The notes under the pieces were generated by a model, which had not been told where the DNA came from, ran no database searches, and saw nothing but the letters and a program-made list of their open reading frames with translations. Source: Phocaeicola massiliensis B84634 = Timone 84634 = DSM 17679 = JCM 13223 (lineage in GTDB: Bacteria; Bacteroidota; Bacteroidia; Bacteroidales; Bacteroidaceae). Taken from it: a stretch of 64,000 bases of DNA. The stretch is from the NCBI RefSeq assembly GCF_000382445.1, contig NZ_KB905472.1, positions 257,387 through 321,386 on the forward strand, in the 5' to 3' direction. This document shows positions 18,348 to 28,557 of this stretch, in pieces. How positions within the stretch are numbered: the first letter of the stretch is position 1; every line of letters starts with the position of its first letter. A program made the position numbers and the translations under genes.

Positions 18348-20027
18348 TTACTTCATAATACTTCCTGCAAATAGGCTTTTACCTTGTCGATTGAATATTT
18401 TTACTGTATAAAAGCCATTGGGCAATGATACTAAAGATAGTTTATGAACATAACCGGTTTTCCATATTTCTTCGTTGGTCATATTATAGATGATAATAGT
18501 TTGTGCATCCTTTATTTCCGGCAGGTAAAGCATATTTCCTTTATTTAATAAAGGTATATCCATATCCGAAACCGTATTCAGAGTTAATGGAGCGCTTTCA
18601 TTGCCAAAGCGGTCAGCGGCAGTGACGGCAAAGTATCGTTTTTGTAACCAAGGGAGCTTGGCTGTATATTCATACTCATTGGCAATTAGATGGGTAGCTA
18701 TTAAATTTTGAGGTTGCTTAATGTCAACAGGATATGTATCGGAACCGTATAAATGGTATACAACAGATTGATTGCTGTTATCGGCTGATGCTTGCCAACT
18801 CATGCGAAGTTTGCCGTTCGCTATTTGTTGCACCGAAGGATGGGATGGAACAGAAGGTGGAATACTATCTGACCATGTCATAGGAGGGATCAATGCCGGG
18901 TAAGTATAAAAGTTTTCTTCCAGTTCGTCTAATACTCCTTTTGTGTTATCAAGTAAAAAGCGATTGCGAAAATAGGCTTGTCCGTTTAGCTTTATCTGAC
19001 GGGTGAAATGGATTTGACGAACTATTTCGTCCAATGGCCAATCTTGTTCACGAGGGGAGAGGAAATAAATTCCCAGTCCGGGAATAATCCAACGTTTGCC
19101 GTCGTTCTCTTTCCAGTCCAAAGCAAAGGGATAGAAATTGTTTCCTTGGAAATACATCATTGGGAACAAGGCATCATGGATTCCTTCTTTTAACCATCTT
19201 TGTGCATCTTGATAGACTACATGATAAGCATTCCAGCCGCGAGAGGGATAACGGTTAGTGTCGCGATATTTGCCAATGGGCGAACTACTCACTTTTACCC
19301 ATGGCTTGATAGACTTGATATCAGTATAAAGGCGGCGTACAATGTCGGTAATGTTATCCCGACGCCATTGTTTCAGCTCCTTTCCTTTTCCGTATCTGCG
19401 GTAGGTGTCTTTATCAGGGAATTTATCTGCCTGTTCGGGATAGCGGATATAGTCGAAATGGATACCATCTATGTCATATTGTGAAGTGATTTCTTTCACA
19501 ATGCGAGAGAGGTATTCTTTTGTTTCAGGATTGCCCGGATCCAGATACCAGTTACCTTTATATAGTTTGCATATTTTTCTATTCCTTTGTACGATGGAGT
19601 TTCGTCCCAACAGCTTCACTTGCCGAGTGTTTCCGGCCGGGATAGTCACTATCCAAGCGTGCAATTCCATGCCTCGTTTGTGACATTCTTCAATAGCAAA
19701 AGCCAATGGGTCATATCCCGGATTACGTCCGGTATATCCCGTCAGCGATTCGGCAAAGGTCTCAATGGAGGACGGATATATCATATCCCCACGTAGGCGG
19801 GTTTGCAATAATACTGTATTGAAATTCGCAGCTTTCAAACGGTCGAGTATATCACATAATTCTTTTTTCTGGCGTTGAATTCCTGTTGCGCTTCCGGCTT
19901 TGGTACGCGGCCAGTCCATTCCGCCCAAGGTCGTGAGCCAAGTGGCGCGAATTTCGTATTTGGGCTGTGATATAACAGGTAAAGATTTTAGTATTATCAG
20001 TAATAAAGTTAGAAATAGTGTTCGCAT
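18348..20027 (-). CDS. GHL10-type family 10-like glycosyl hydrolase with T9SS-like tail
   Basis: 559 residues with a signal peptide ending near LPVISQ. The GHL10 (DUF187/UPF0748-like) barrel is clear: EIRATWLTTLGGMDWP, AANFNTVLLQTRLRGDMIYP, CHKRGMELHAWIV and DIDGIHFDYIRYPE. A fibronectin-III-like region follows (~400-485). The last ~60 residues, with IIIYNMTNEEIWKTG and SLPNGFYTVKIFNRQGK, look like a type-A C-terminal sorting domain of the type IX secretion system, which is unusual for Bacteroides-group species. Members are thought to be exported glycosidases, but substrates are mostly unknown. A paralogue without the tail is at 28993-30492. Confidence 0.88.
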   Translation of the reverse strand: MRTLFLTLLLIILKSLPVISQPKYEIRATWLTTLGGMDWPRTKAGSATGIQRQKKELCDILDRLKAANFNTVLLQTRLRGDMIYPSSIETFAESLTGYTGRNPGYDPLAFAIEECHKRGMELHAWIVTIPAGNTRQVKLLGRNSIVQRNRKICKLYKGNWYLDPGNPETKEYLSRIVKEITSQYDIDGIHFDYIRYPEQADKFPDKDTYRRYGKGKELKQWRRDNITDIVRRLYTDIKSIKPWVKVSSSPIGKYRDTNRYPSRGWNAYHVVYQDAQRWLKEGIHDALFPMMYFQGNNFYPFALDWKENDGKRWIIPGLGIYFLSPREQDWPLDEIVRQIHFTRQIKLNGQAYFRNRFLLDNTKGVLDELEENFYTYPALIPPMTWSDSIPPSVPSHPSVQQIANGKLRMSWQASADNSNQSVVYHLYGSDTYPVDIKQPQNLIATHLIANEYEYTAKLPWLQKRYFAVTAADRFGNESAPLTLNTVSDMDIPLLNKGNMLYLPEIKDAQTIIIYNMTNEEIWKTGYVHKLSLVSLPNGFYTVKIFNRQGKSLFAGSIMK

Positions 20028-20044
20028 TCGCTTTAATTTTATTG

Positions 20045-20081
20045 CAAAGATAAGAAGTAATCATTTAAATCGTTATTTTTG
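20045..20081. promoter_or_regulatory. Divergent -7 boxes between GHL10 and cstA-like genes
   Basis: A minus-strand TATCTTTG (20045-20052) points to the GHL10 gene and a plus-strand TATTTTTG (20074-20081) to the cstA-like gene. Both fit the TAnnTTTG -7 consensus, but neither has a good TTTG at the -33 position, so these are only partial promoter matches. Confidence 0.45.
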
Positions 20082-20108
20082 CAATAATAAAACAATTAAA
20101 TAGAGTAT

Positions 20109-21539
20109 ATGATAACCTTTATTATTGCATTATTGGTTCTTATAGGAGGATATTTTTTATATGGAAGCTATGTAGAGCATCTGTTTAGTCCTGATAAAAA
20201 TAAAAAAACACCGGCTCTGACTATGGAGGATGGCGTAGACTTTATTCCCCTTCCCACTTGGAAGATTTTCATGATTCAGTTTCTTAATATTGCAGGTCTG
20301 GGTCCTATCTTCGGTGCCATTATGGGAGCAAAATTCGGTACAGCCTCTTATCTATGGATTGTACTGGGAACTATTTTTGCCGGTGCTGTACACGATTATT
20401 TATCAGGAATGCTTTCTTTAAGGCATAACGGTGAGAGTCTTCCTGAAATAATCGGCCGTTATCTGGGACTTCCTACCAAACAGTTGATGCGTGGCTTTAC
20501 TGTGGTTCTGATGATATTGGTCGGGGCTGTGTTTGTTGCCGGACCTGCCGGTTTGTTGGCCAAGCTAACACCCGATTATATGGACGTAACCTTTTGGATT
20601 ATTATTGTTTTCATTTATTATATGTTGGCTACCCTGCTGCCGGTAGATAAGATTATTGGCAAGATTTATCCATTGTTTGCCATTGCTTTGTTGTTTATGG
20701 CAGTTGGAATATTAGCTATGTTGATATGGCACCATCCGGCTTTGCCCGAAATAACAGACGGTATACAAAATACTCATCCTGCCGGTTTGCCTATTTTTCC
20801 TATCATGTTTGTGTCTATTGCTTGTGGTGCCATTAGTGGTTTCCATGCTACACAGTCACCTTTGATGGCACGTTGCATGAAGAATGAAAAGTATGGTCGT
20901 CCAATCTTTTACGGAGCAATGGTGACAGAAGGTATTGTGGCATTGATATGGGCAGCGGCTGCCACTTATTTCTTTCATCAGAATGGAATGGAAGAAAGTA
21001 ATGCTTCAATAATAGTAGATCGTATAACAAAAGAATGGTTAGGAACCATTGGCGGATTGCTGGCTGTGCTGGGGGTGATTGCAGCGCCTATCACCAGTGG
21101 AGATACCGCATTGCGTTCAGCTCGGTTGATTGTTGCCGACTTTATGCATTTGGAACAAAAAAGTATAACAAGACGTTTATTGATTTGTATTCCTATCTTT
21201 GCTGTGACTATTGGTATTTTGCTATATAGTCAGCGCGATGCGGCAGGATTTGATATGATTTGGCGTTATTTTGCATGGTGTAATCAAACATTGTCTGTCT
21301 TTACTCTATGGGCGATAACTGTATATTTGGTGCGCATGAAAAAGAATTATTATGTCACACTGTTGCCGGCTTTGTTTATGACAGCTGTTTGTTCTACTTA
21401 TATTTGCATTGCGCCCGAAGGATTGGCTCTTTCCGGCTATATCTCTTATGTGTTGGGAGGAATATGTACGCTGGTTGCAGTTATAGGATTTATAACTTGG
21501 TATAAAAAACAAAATAGTATAGTATATGAGGAAATATAA
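20109..21539 (+). CDS. cstA: CstA-family carbon-starvation transporter
   Basis: 476 residues, very hydrophobic, with many membrane segments. The conserved CstA block is present: FLNIAGLGPIFGAIMGAKFG, then GAVHDYLSGMLSLRHNGES and TQSPLMARCMKNE, PITSGDTALRSARL. CstA proteins import peptides or pyruvate during carbon limitation; short ~480-residue versions like this are common in Bacteroidetes. A small two-helix membrane protein overlaps its 3' end, echoing the cstA-ybdD pairing of enterobacteria although that protein is not YbdD-like. The gene is divergent from the GHL10 gene. Confidence 0.88.
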   Translation: MITFIIALLVLIGGYFLYGSYVEHLFSPDKNKKTPALTMEDGVDFIPLPTWKIFMIQFLNIAGLGPIFGAIMGAKFGTASYLWIVLGTIFAGAVHDYLSGMLSLRHNGESLPEIIGRYLGLPTKQLMRGFTVVLMILVGAVFVAGPAGLLAKLTPDYMDVTFWIIIVFIYYMLATLLPVDKIIGKIYPLFAIALLFMAVGILAMLIWHHPALPEITDGIQNTHPAGLPIFPIMFVSIACGAISGFHATQSPLMARCMKNEKYGRPIFYGAMVTEGIVALIWAAAATYFFHQNGMEESNASIIVDRITKEWLGTIGGLLAVLGVIAAPITSGDTALRSARLIVADFMHLEQKSITRRLLICIPIFAVTIGILLYSQRDAAGFDMIWRYFAWCNQTLSVFTLWAITVYLVRMKKNYYVTLLPALFMTAVCSTYICIAPEGLALSGYISYVLGGICTLVAVIGFITWYKKQNSIVYEEI

Positions 21540-21747
21540 GAAATCAACCTGGTTGCCTGTGGCTTTATTTATTTACACCACGATAATGGCTGTTTATTTT
21601 ATTCCGCGGAATACGGAGATTGGTAATGCAGAAAAATATGTCACTATAGGGGTATCCTATCTTATTATTGCTTTGCTTTGGATTGTTCTTCGTAAGCAGG
21701 AGAAACGCAGAGAACAGGAAGGTCAGAATATGGAGAACAAAAAATAG
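21526..21747 (+). CDS. Small two-helix membrane protein
   Basis: 73 residues, overlapping the end of the cstA-like gene by 14 bases, so almost certainly co-translated with it. Two hydrophobic segments are visible, WLPVALFIYTTIMAVYFI (~9-26) and YVTIGVSYLIIALLWIVL (~38-55), followed by a highly charged tail (RKQEKRREQEG). I do not recognise a named family. Position and size suggest an accessory subunit of the transporter, which is inference. Confidence 0.7.
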   Translation: MRKYKKSTWLPVALFIYTTIMAVYFIPRNTEIGNAEKYVTIGVSYLIIALLWIVLRKQEKRREQEGQNMENKK

Positions 21748-21771
21748 AATATTTACTTAAACGACAATTGT

Positions 21772-22263
21772 ATGAAGAAATTTTTAGTCAGCTTGGTGAT
21801 GTTGGTAGTAACAACATTGGGTGCACATGCACAATTTGAAAAAGATGTTTGGTATGTGAATGCCTCACTGACAGGACTTGACCTCTCTCATAGTAAGTAT
21901 GAAGGAACCAATTTTGGTTTTACATTGGGAGGTGGTGCTTTTGTAGCCGATAACTTTGCAGTATTGTTAAACTTTAAAGGACAGTATGTGGAACATGGAA
22001 CAGATGAGACTAGTATTGGCGCGCAGGGACGCTATTATTTATCCAGCTGTGGAGTATACGGTGGACTTGGAATGGCTTACAAACATCTTTCTAGTGGGGA
22101 TTATAAGAAAAATCTTGTTTGCCTGACACCGGAAGTGGGCTACGCATTCTTTTTAGGACGAAATCTGACAGTAGAACCTGCTGTATATTATGATTTGAGT
22201 TTTAATCATACTTCTGAATACAGCAAATTGGGATTCAAAATAGGATTCGGTCTTTATTTTTAG
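21772..22263 (+). CDS. Small outer-membrane beta-barrel protein
   Basis: 163 residues with a signal peptide ending at TLGAHAQF (about residue 21). The rest is alternating, glycine- and aromatic-rich beta strands (GFTLGGGAFVADNFAVLLNF, GRYYLSSCGVYGGLGMAYKH) and ends in GFKIGFGLYF with a C-terminal phenylalanine, as expected of an eight-strand outer-membrane barrel (OmpX/OmpW-like size). It follows the small membrane gene by 24 bases. Function unknown. Confidence 0.8.
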   Translation: MKKFLVSLVMLVVTTLGAHAQFEKDVWYVNASLTGLDLSHSKYEGTNFGFTLGGGAFVADNFAVLLNFKGQYVEHGTDETSIGAQGRYYLSSCGVYGGLGMAYKHLSSGDYKKNLVCLTPEVGYAFFLGRNLTVEPAVYYDLSFNHTSEYSKLGFKIGFGLYF

Positions 22264-22290
22264 TAGTATACAAGGTATGAAGTAAAAAAA

Positions 22291-22326
22291 TACGGTAGGA
22301 ATGGGGTTTAAACCTTCCCTACCGTA
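22291..22326. terminator. Hairpin between convergent genes
   Basis: TACGGTAGG (22291-22299) pairs with CCTACCGTA (22318-22326), with further partial pairing inside. A run of seven As precedes it on the plus strand, which reads as a T-run for the minus-strand GH20 gene, but also places it well for the plus-strand barrel gene. Probable bidirectional terminator. Confidence 0.7.
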
Positions 22327-22366
22327 AATGATAAATTCTCAGAGCTTGTTTCTCTTTTTTCTTTAT

Positions 22367-24676
22367 TTAGTGGGCATATAAATGAGTGAACGGAATCTCT
22401 TTACCATCATTTCCACTAACTTTCATTTTCAGTTGACCGCCGTTTTGATCAAAGTAACGAATTTCAATCGGGTGATATCCTTTAGCTAAAGCTTTTTGGC
22501 CTACTACTTCACGAGGACCATGAGGACCGTCATTATCAATTACTTGTTCGCCATCAATCACTAACGTACTGCCATCATCCGACAAGAGTGCAAAAGTATA
22601 AATATCATCCTGAGGAGCATTAATGTAACCTTTGATAATCAAACCGATATTACCTTTTACTTTCTTGGGAATCATTACATCTTCGATAGAATAATTTCCA
22701 TTTACCGGTGCCTTTTCAATTTCGGTACATTTATTTCCTTTGAACTCATGCCAAGTAGCTTTCAATCCGGGATTGGATGGCGCAGCTGTAACGGCCGGAG
22801 TATACTCGCTCTTGATAAAACGAGTGGTGGTGATATCTCCCGGTTTACCGTTCGGGCGGAATGTGCGGAATGTGAAATCAGTTGTTTCAGTTACTTTTAC
22901 CGGACCGTCATACTTAGGCGACTGCAAAGTGGGAACAGAACCGTCTGTGGTATAGTGTATTTCAGCACTTGGGTCGAGACAGGTGATGTTGACAATACCT
23001 TCACCGATAAAGGCATTTGTCTTGTTAAAACCCTCCAAATCAGGAATACGGTAATTGATATTCATAATGTTGAGGCGTTCAAATTGGTTGGCAAGACGCC
23101 GGGCAAATGCATTCCAGTCTTTCTGTGAAGGATTGCTCCAACCCAATTCGGCGATAGCCAACAGACGAGGAATTGCCATATATTGCATACGTTCACGTGA
23201 AGGAATCCATTCGCACCAAACATTACCTTGCACACCTAATACTAACGGTTGCATTTCAGCGTTTTGAATTTCGCTCATCGGATCATAATTATAAATATTG
23301 GCTACTGAATTCTTATCTTCCTGATAGTCTAGATAGAACTGTCCGTTAGGAGTGAAAATGATAGGATTTCCTTGTCCTGTTGTTTTAGAAGGAGCATTCT
23401 TAGCCCAACTGCGCCACCACATGACAGTTGCTGTTTTTGAAAGTCCGCCTTCGATAATTTCATCCCAACCGATCATTTCTTTTCCTTTATCGTTAAAGAA
23501 TTTTTCCATATCATGAATGAACCATGATTGTAGTTCTTCTTCAGTCTTCAGCTTATTGTCACGCATACGTTTTTGACAGTCGGGACATTTCTTCCAGTTG
23601 GTTTTTTCTACTTCATCACCACCGATATGTACATATTTGTAAGGGAAGAGTTCGATGAGTTCGCTATATACATTCTTGCAAAATTCTATTGCCGAGTCTT
23701 TTCCGGGACAAACGGGAGAGGAGAAGGTGGTTCCCCAACCGGTTTCATCGAAACAAGATACCCCTTCATAATTGCTTATGGCAGCCAGCATATGTCCCGG
23801 CATATCTATTTCGGGAACAATGTCAATACCACGTACTTTAGCGTATGCAATCACCTCTTTGATATCTTCCTGGGTATAATAACCGCCATACAGTGTATCA
23901 CCTTCTACAATGCGAATCTTGCTTTCGGGAATAGCCATGTCAGAATTATCGTTCACCTTTGATTGGCGGATGCATTCTTTGTCATGAGAATTGAATTTGC
24001 GCCAAGCACCTTTTTCGGTCAGCAAAGGATATTTCTTTATTTCGATACGCCAACCCTGGTCGTCGGTGAGATGCCAGTGGAATTTATTCATCTTATAAAG
24101 TGCCATTACATCCAACAGTTCTTTTACTTCATCTTTGGAATAGAAATGGCGTGAAACATCCAGCATGATGCCTCGCCAAGTAAAGCGGGGGGCATCATTG
24201 ATTTCCACACTCGGAATAGCCCAATCTACACCGTCCACTATTTGTTTGGATTCAATTTGAGGAGGGAATAATTGGCGTAAAGATTCAATTCCGGCAATAA
24301 CTCCACCATAAGAGTTTCCTTTTATATTGATTTTCTTAGTGTCGGTTTTTAATTGGTATGCACCCTCTTTGCCTTCAACTTCCCCCAATGAGAGGGTGAT
24401 GGTTCCTTCTCCGTCTTGTACTTTTATGTTATATCCGGTGGAAGGAGAAAGTATTCCTGCCAGATATTCGGCAGCCGGAGCCAGCCGGGAATCAGTGATG
24501 CCGATGGTGCAACTTTTAGGAAGAACGAATGCGCTGCTGTCTTGTTGAACATTGTTCGGCAGCGGGACGATAGAAACGTCTCTGACAGAGGGAGGAGTGG
24601 AAGTACAAGCACCCAACAGCAATGAGCTCGTCACGGTGCAAGCAGCAATCCATTTTTTATAAGTCTGCTTAATCAT
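22367..24676 (-). CDS. GH20 beta-N-acetylhexosaminidase, lipoprotein, with PA14-like C-terminus
   Basis: 769 residues, lipobox LLGAC (Cys24). The GH20 N-terminal domain (~30-155) is followed by the catalytic barrel: FTWRGIMLDVSRHFYSKDEV, KMNKFHWHLTDDQGWRIEI and YVHIGGDEVEKTNW, where Asp354-Glu355 are the substrate-assisted catalytic pair. A chitobiase-type C-terminal domain (EIHYTTDGSVPT) and a PA14-like domain (TFALLSDDGSTLVIDGEQVI, DNDGPHGPREV) complete it. It should release terminal GlcNAc or GalNAc from mucin or N-glycans at the outer membrane. It is the third gene of a run uvrA - EEP - GH20 with gaps of 17 and 27 bases. Confidence 0.95.
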   Translation of the reverse strand: MIKQTYKKWIAACTVTSSLLLGACTSTPPSVRDVSIVPLPNNVQQDSSAFVLPKSCTIGITDSRLAPAAEYLAGILSPSTGYNIKVQDGEGTITLSLGEVEGKEGAYQLKTDTKKINIKGNSYGGVIAGIESLRQLFPPQIESKQIVDGVDWAIPSVEINDAPRFTWRGIMLDVSRHFYSKDEVKELLDVMALYKMNKFHWHLTDDQGWRIEIKKYPLLTEKGAWRKFNSHDKECIRQSKVNDNSDMAIPESKIRIVEGDTLYGGYYTQEDIKEVIAYAKVRGIDIVPEIDMPGHMLAAISNYEGVSCFDETGWGTTFSSPVCPGKDSAIEFCKNVYSELIELFPYKYVHIGGDEVEKTNWKKCPDCQKRMRDNKLKTEEELQSWFIHDMEKFFNDKGKEMIGWDEIIEGGLSKTATVMWWRSWAKNAPSKTTGQGNPIIFTPNGQFYLDYQEDKNSVANIYNYDPMSEIQNAEMQPLVLGVQGNVWCEWIPSRERMQYMAIPRLLAIAELGWSNPSQKDWNAFARRLANQFERLNIMNINYRIPDLEGFNKTNAFIGEGIVNITCLDPSAEIHYTTDGSVPTLQSPKYDGPVKVTETTDFTFRTFRPNGKPGDITTTRFIKSEYTPAVTAAPSNPGLKATWHEFKGNKCTEIEKAPVNGNYSIEDVMIPKKVKGNIGLIIKGYINAPQDDIYTFALLSDDGSTLVIDGEQVIDNDGPHGPREVVGQKALAKGYHPIEIRYFDQNGGQLKMKVSGNDGKEIPFTHLYAH

Positions 24677-24703
24677 AAGATAAATTTTTAGGTAGTTAAT
24701 ATA

Positions 24704-25729
24704 TTAGTATTGGAATGTCACTAGAACACCTTTATGGTCTGTCGGCCATACATTCTGCGGTTCGATGAATTTATCTTTTGAAGTTTCCTGTACACGCTGA
24801 GAACGTACAATAGAACCTTTAGGACCAAAGATTGCTGCATCTTTCACGGTCAGCCCTTTTTCGGGATAGAACCAAATATAGTCGATACGGTCGCGTTCAT
24901 CGGCTTTGGGTGCCCAAGTGATTTTTTCGGCAGGTTTGGCCGGATTGTCAGAAGGATAAGTAAAGCCGGGATAGTCAAGCACATTGGGATAGAAAGAACG
25001 GTAAGCATCAACGAAACCGGCTTCATCCAGCAAGACGGGCACTGTCCAAGGAATTACTAATCCGTGGTGGTCGTAAAGGTTCTTGGTTTCTTCTGTCCAA
25101 TCCTGGTGCGAGGGTTCATTGAAATCACCACCCAAAATAATGGTATATCCGGCTTCCCGGTCTTTCTTTGCCTGCTCGATAAACATCTTGATGGCATCAT
25201 CACGTTGTGACGCGACATTTCTTTCCAGAACTTCTTCAACTGTAGTGGGAATAGGAATTTCTTCCCAAGTAGAACCGTCATATCCACGTACATTATAATA
25301 TGCATCATCCAGATAATCCAGATGAGAGGTATAAACGGCCATTTTCTTTCCATTCATGTCGGTTGTCAAACGGTAAATACTTCCGTGGTCACCGTTTTCG
25401 GGGAAGACAGTCAGTGAGTCGGTAATCGGATAGCGGCTAAGTAAACCGGTATCGTATGTATAGAAGGAATAATAAGTTTCTCCTTTTTCTTTCAGCGACC
25501 GGGTGAGGCGTGCTGTAAAATTGGTGTTATTATAATTACGCACTTCACTGAGGGTTACAAAATCGGGGCGAAGACGAATAATTTCATCGACAATAGCCTC
25601 ATAACCGCCGGGAACCATGGTTCCTTCTTGCCAGATATTCCATTGCAAAACGGTAAATTCCTTTTTTTCCTGTGTGCATCCTGTGAGAACAAGCCATAGG
25701 AACATGGATAAATAAAGTAGTTTTTTCAT
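24704..25729 (-). CDS. Endonuclease/exonuclease/phosphatase-family lipoprotein
   Basis: 341 residues with lipobox VLTGC (about Cys18). All EEP-fold catalytic blocks are present in order: LQWNIWQ, LSEVRN (metal-binding Glu), YTSHLDYL, GGDFNEPSHQDW, DRIDYIWF and WPTDHKGV. Members hydrolyse phosphodiester or phosphomonoester bonds in nucleic acids, sphingolipids or phosphoinositides; an exported lipoprotein is more likely to act on an extracellular or dietary phosphate ester. It lies between uvrA and the GH20 gene. Confidence 0.85.
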   Translation of the reverse strand: MKKLLYLSMFLWLVLTGCTQEKKEFTVLQWNIWQEGTMVPGGYEAIVDEIIRLRPDFVTLSEVRNYNNTNFTARLTRSLKEKGETYYSFYTYDTGLLSRYPITDSLTVFPENGDHGSIYRLTTDMNGKKMAVYTSHLDYLDDAYYNVRGYDGSTWEEIPIPTTVEEVLERNVASQRDDAIKMFIEQAKKDREAGYTIILGGDFNEPSHQDWTEETKNLYDHHGLVIPWTVPVLLDEAGFVDAYRSFYPNVLDYPGFTYPSDNPAKPAEKITWAPKADERDRIDYIWFYPEKGLTVKDAAIFGPKGSIVRSQRVQETSKDKFIEPQNVWPTDHKGVLVTFQY

Positions 25730-25746
25730 TGTTTATTTATTTAAGA

Positions 25747-28533
25747 TTATAAATATTTCTCTTTTAAGAACTGTCCGGTATAAGAGGCTGCACATTGGGC
25801 TATTTCTTCCGGTGTGCCGGCAACGACCAGATTACCACCCATTTTTCCACCTTCCGGTCCAAGGTCGATGACATAATCGGCGCATTTTATTACGTCCAGA
25901 TTATGTTCGATGATAACGATGGTATGCCCTCTGCTGATAAGCGCGTCAAAAGCTTCCAACAACTTCTTGATATCATGGAAATGCAAACCGGTAGTGGGTT
26001 CGTCAAAGACAAAAATAGTAGGCTGTGTCTTTTCCACACTTAGGAAATAGGCCAGTTTCACACGTTGGTTCTCACCACCGGACAGTGTAGACGAAGATTG
26101 TCCCAATTTAATATATCCCAATCCCACGTCTTGCAGCGGAGTGAGTTTCTTCACAATCTTTTTTTGTCCGTGTTCGGTAAAGAATTCTATAGCTTGATTC
26201 ACGGTCATTTCCAGTATATCATATATATTCTTATCTTGGAATTTCACTTCCAAAGTATCGCTTTTAAAGCGTTTGCCGTGACAAGATTCACATTCCAGCA
26301 CCAAGTCGGCCATAAACTGCATCTCCACCGTAACCGTTCCGTCGCCTTTGCATTCTTCACAACGTCCTCCTTCGGTGTTGAAAGAAAAGTATCCGGCTGT
26401 GTAACCCATTTGTTTGGCCAATGGTTGCTCTGCGTAAAGTTTACGGATTTCGTCGTATGCTTTTACATAAGTCACCGGGTTGCTGCGTGATGACTTCCCG
26501 ATTGGATTTTGATCGACAAACTCAATGTCCTTAACCATCTGTATGTCACCGCTGATAGAAACGAATTCTCCCGGTCGCTCACTGCTTTCACTGTATTCCC
26601 GTTTCAGCGCTTTATAGAAAACATCACGCACCAATGTGCTCTTTCCCGAACCGCTGACACCTGTAACTACTGTCATTATATTTAGAGGGAAACGTACATC
26701 CACTCCTTTCAGATTGTTTTCTCTGGCTCCTTTTATTTCGATATAATTATTCCAGGGGCGGTGTGATTGGGGTATTTCGATGGTTTCTTCTCCAAGTAAA
26801 TAACGAACCGTATAGCTGTTACTGTTTTTTTTCAAGTCTTTCATGTCTCCCTGATAGACGATTTCCCCTCCCAAGCGTCCGGCTTTGGGACCGATATCTA
26901 TAATGTAGTCGGCGGCACGGATGATTTCCTCATCATGCTCTACCACTACGACGGTATTTCCCAGTTCTTGTAATTGGCGTAATACTTTAATAAGGCGTTC
27001 GGTATCGCGGCTATGAAGTCCGATACTTGGTTCATCCAATATATAAAGCGATCCTACAAGGCTGCTTCCCAGGGAAGTTGCCAAGTTGATACGTTGGCTT
27101 TCACCACCCGACAATGTATTGCTAAGGCGGTTTAATGTGAGGTAGCCTAAACCGACATCCATCAGGAAGTTGATTCGGTTATTAATCTCTGTCAGTATAC
27201 GTTTGGCTATAGCAGTATCGTGTGTATCCAATTCTAATGTGCGGAAGAATTCCTTTAGGTCATGAATGGGTAAATCTACCAATTCGGATATAGAGCGTCC
27301 GCCTACTTTTACATATCCGGCTTCTTTTTTCAGTCTGGTTCCGTGGCACATGGGGCAAAGAGTCTTTCCGCGGTAACGTGCCAACATCACACGATACTGA
27401 ATTTTATATTGATTCTCTTCCAGCATTTTAAAGAATGAGTCTATGCAGGCTTTCTCTTTTGGACCATGCCACAAGTAGTCTTTCTGCTCTTGCGTCAGTT
27501 CATAATAAGGAGTAAAGATGGGGAAATTGTGTTTCGGGGCTTCACGGATGAATTCTTTCAGCCATTCGCCCATCTTTTCGCCACGCCAACAAATCACAGC
27601 TCCGTCATATACACTCAGAGCGCGATTGGGGATGACAAGATGTTCGTCTATTCCGATTACCTTGCCGAAGCCTTCGCAATTGGGGCAGGCACCAATGGGG
27701 GAGTTGAAAGAAAACATTTGGTCGTTGGGTTCCTCAAAGGTAATACCGTCTGCTTCAAACTTCGTGCTGAAGGAAAAAAGTTGTGTGCTGCCGTCCGATG
27801 AATAAAAGCGGAGCATGCAGGCTCCGTCACCTTCATACATGGCTGTTTCGGCCGAGTCGGTCAGTCGGCTGATGCTGTCTTTGCTGTCATCGGCCGTCAT
27901 ACGGTCTATCAGTAAGTAGATATTTTGTTTTTTTCCTTCGGCCGGCACTTGTTGCAGGAAGTCCTCGATACGCATAACCTCGCGGTTCACTTCCACGCGC
28001 GTAAATCCCTGTTTTAAGTCAATGTCCAGTTGTTCGGCAATGCTGCGTCCTTCGCGTGGCAGTAGTGGAGCGAGCACGGTATATTTAGTCCCTTTGGGAA
28101 AAGAAAGCATACAATTCACGATGTCTTCCGCACTGTGTTTCTTCACCACTTGTCCGCTGATGGGGGAGTATGTTTTCCCCACACGTGCGTACAGCAATCG
28201 CAGATATTCATATATTTCGGTCGAGGTTCCTACGGTGGAACGCGGGTTGCGACTGTTTACTTTCTGTTCGATGGCAATGGCAGGAGGAATTCCTTTGATA
28301 AAATCACATTCCGGTTTGCTCATTCTGCCCAAAAACTGGCGGGCGTAAGATGATAAGCTTTCCACATAGCGACGCTGGCCTTCGGCGTATAACGTGTCAA
28401 AAGCCAATGATGATTTTCCGGAACCGGATAAGCCTGTAATGACTACCAGTTTATTGCGGGGAATATCCACATCAATGTTTTTGAGGTTGTTGACCTTGGC
28501 TCCTTTGATAGATATATAATTACTTTCTGACAT
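25747..28533 (-). CDS. uvrA: UvrA, excinuclease ABC subunit A
   Basis: 928 residues from the ATG at 28533; a start 27 bases further upstream would overlap the TATCTTTG box at 28558-28565. Two ABC ATPase modules are visible: Walker [10 protein letters not shown] and GVSGSGKST, with two LSGGE signatures. The C-terminal zinc module is intact ([18 protein letters not shown]). In the first module the usual upstream CPxCG pair is replaced by FEADGITF while the second pair CPNC (Cys283, Cys286) remains, so the first zinc site is incomplete. The protein scans DNA for bulky damage and loads UvrB. Full length, so not the short UvrA2 type. Confidence 0.95.
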   Translation of the reverse strand: MSESNYISIKGAKVNNLKNIDVDIPRNKLVVITGLSGSGKSSLAFDTLYAEGQRRYVESLSSYARQFLGRMSKPECDFIKGIPPAIAIEQKVNSRNPRSTVGTSTEIYEYLRLLYARVGKTYSPISGQVVKKHSAEDIVNCMLSFPKGTKYTVLAPLLPREGRSIAEQLDIDLKQGFTRVEVNREVMRIEDFLQQVPAEGKKQNIYLLIDRMTADDSKDSISRLTDSAETAMYEGDGACMLRFYSSDGSTQLFSFSTKFEADGITFEEPNDQMFSFNSPIGACPNCEGFGKVIGIDEHLVIPNRALSVYDGAVICWRGEKMGEWLKEFIREAPKHNFPIFTPYYELTQEQKDYLWHGPKEKACIDSFFKMLEENQYKIQYRVMLARYRGKTLCPMCHGTRLKKEAGYVKVGGRSISELVDLPIHDLKEFFRTLELDTHDTAIAKRILTEINNRINFLMDVGLGYLTLNRLSNTLSGGESQRINLATSLGSSLVGSLYILDEPSIGLHSRDTERLIKVLRQLQELGNTVVVVEHDEEIIRAADYIIDIGPKAGRLGGEIVYQGDMKDLKKNSNSYTVRYLLGEETIEIPQSHRPWNNYIEIKGARENNLKGVDVRFPLNIMTVVTGVSGSGKSTLVRDVFYKALKREYSESSERPGEFVSISGDIQMVKDIEFVDQNPIGKSSRSNPVTYVKAYDEIRKLYAEQPLAKQMGYTAGYFSFNTEGGRCEECKGDGTVTVEMQFMADLVLECESCHGKRFKSDTLEVKFQDKNIYDILEMTVNQAIEFFTEHGQKKIVKKLTPLQDVGLGYIKLGQSSSTLSGGENQRVKLAYFLSVEKTQPTIFVFDEPTTGLHFHDIKKLLEAFDALISRGHTIVIIEHNLDVIKCADYVIDLGPEGGKMGGNLVVAGTPEEIAQCAASYTGQFLKEKYL

Positions 28534-28557
28534 TCTTTTTGCATTTAGTTGGATATG

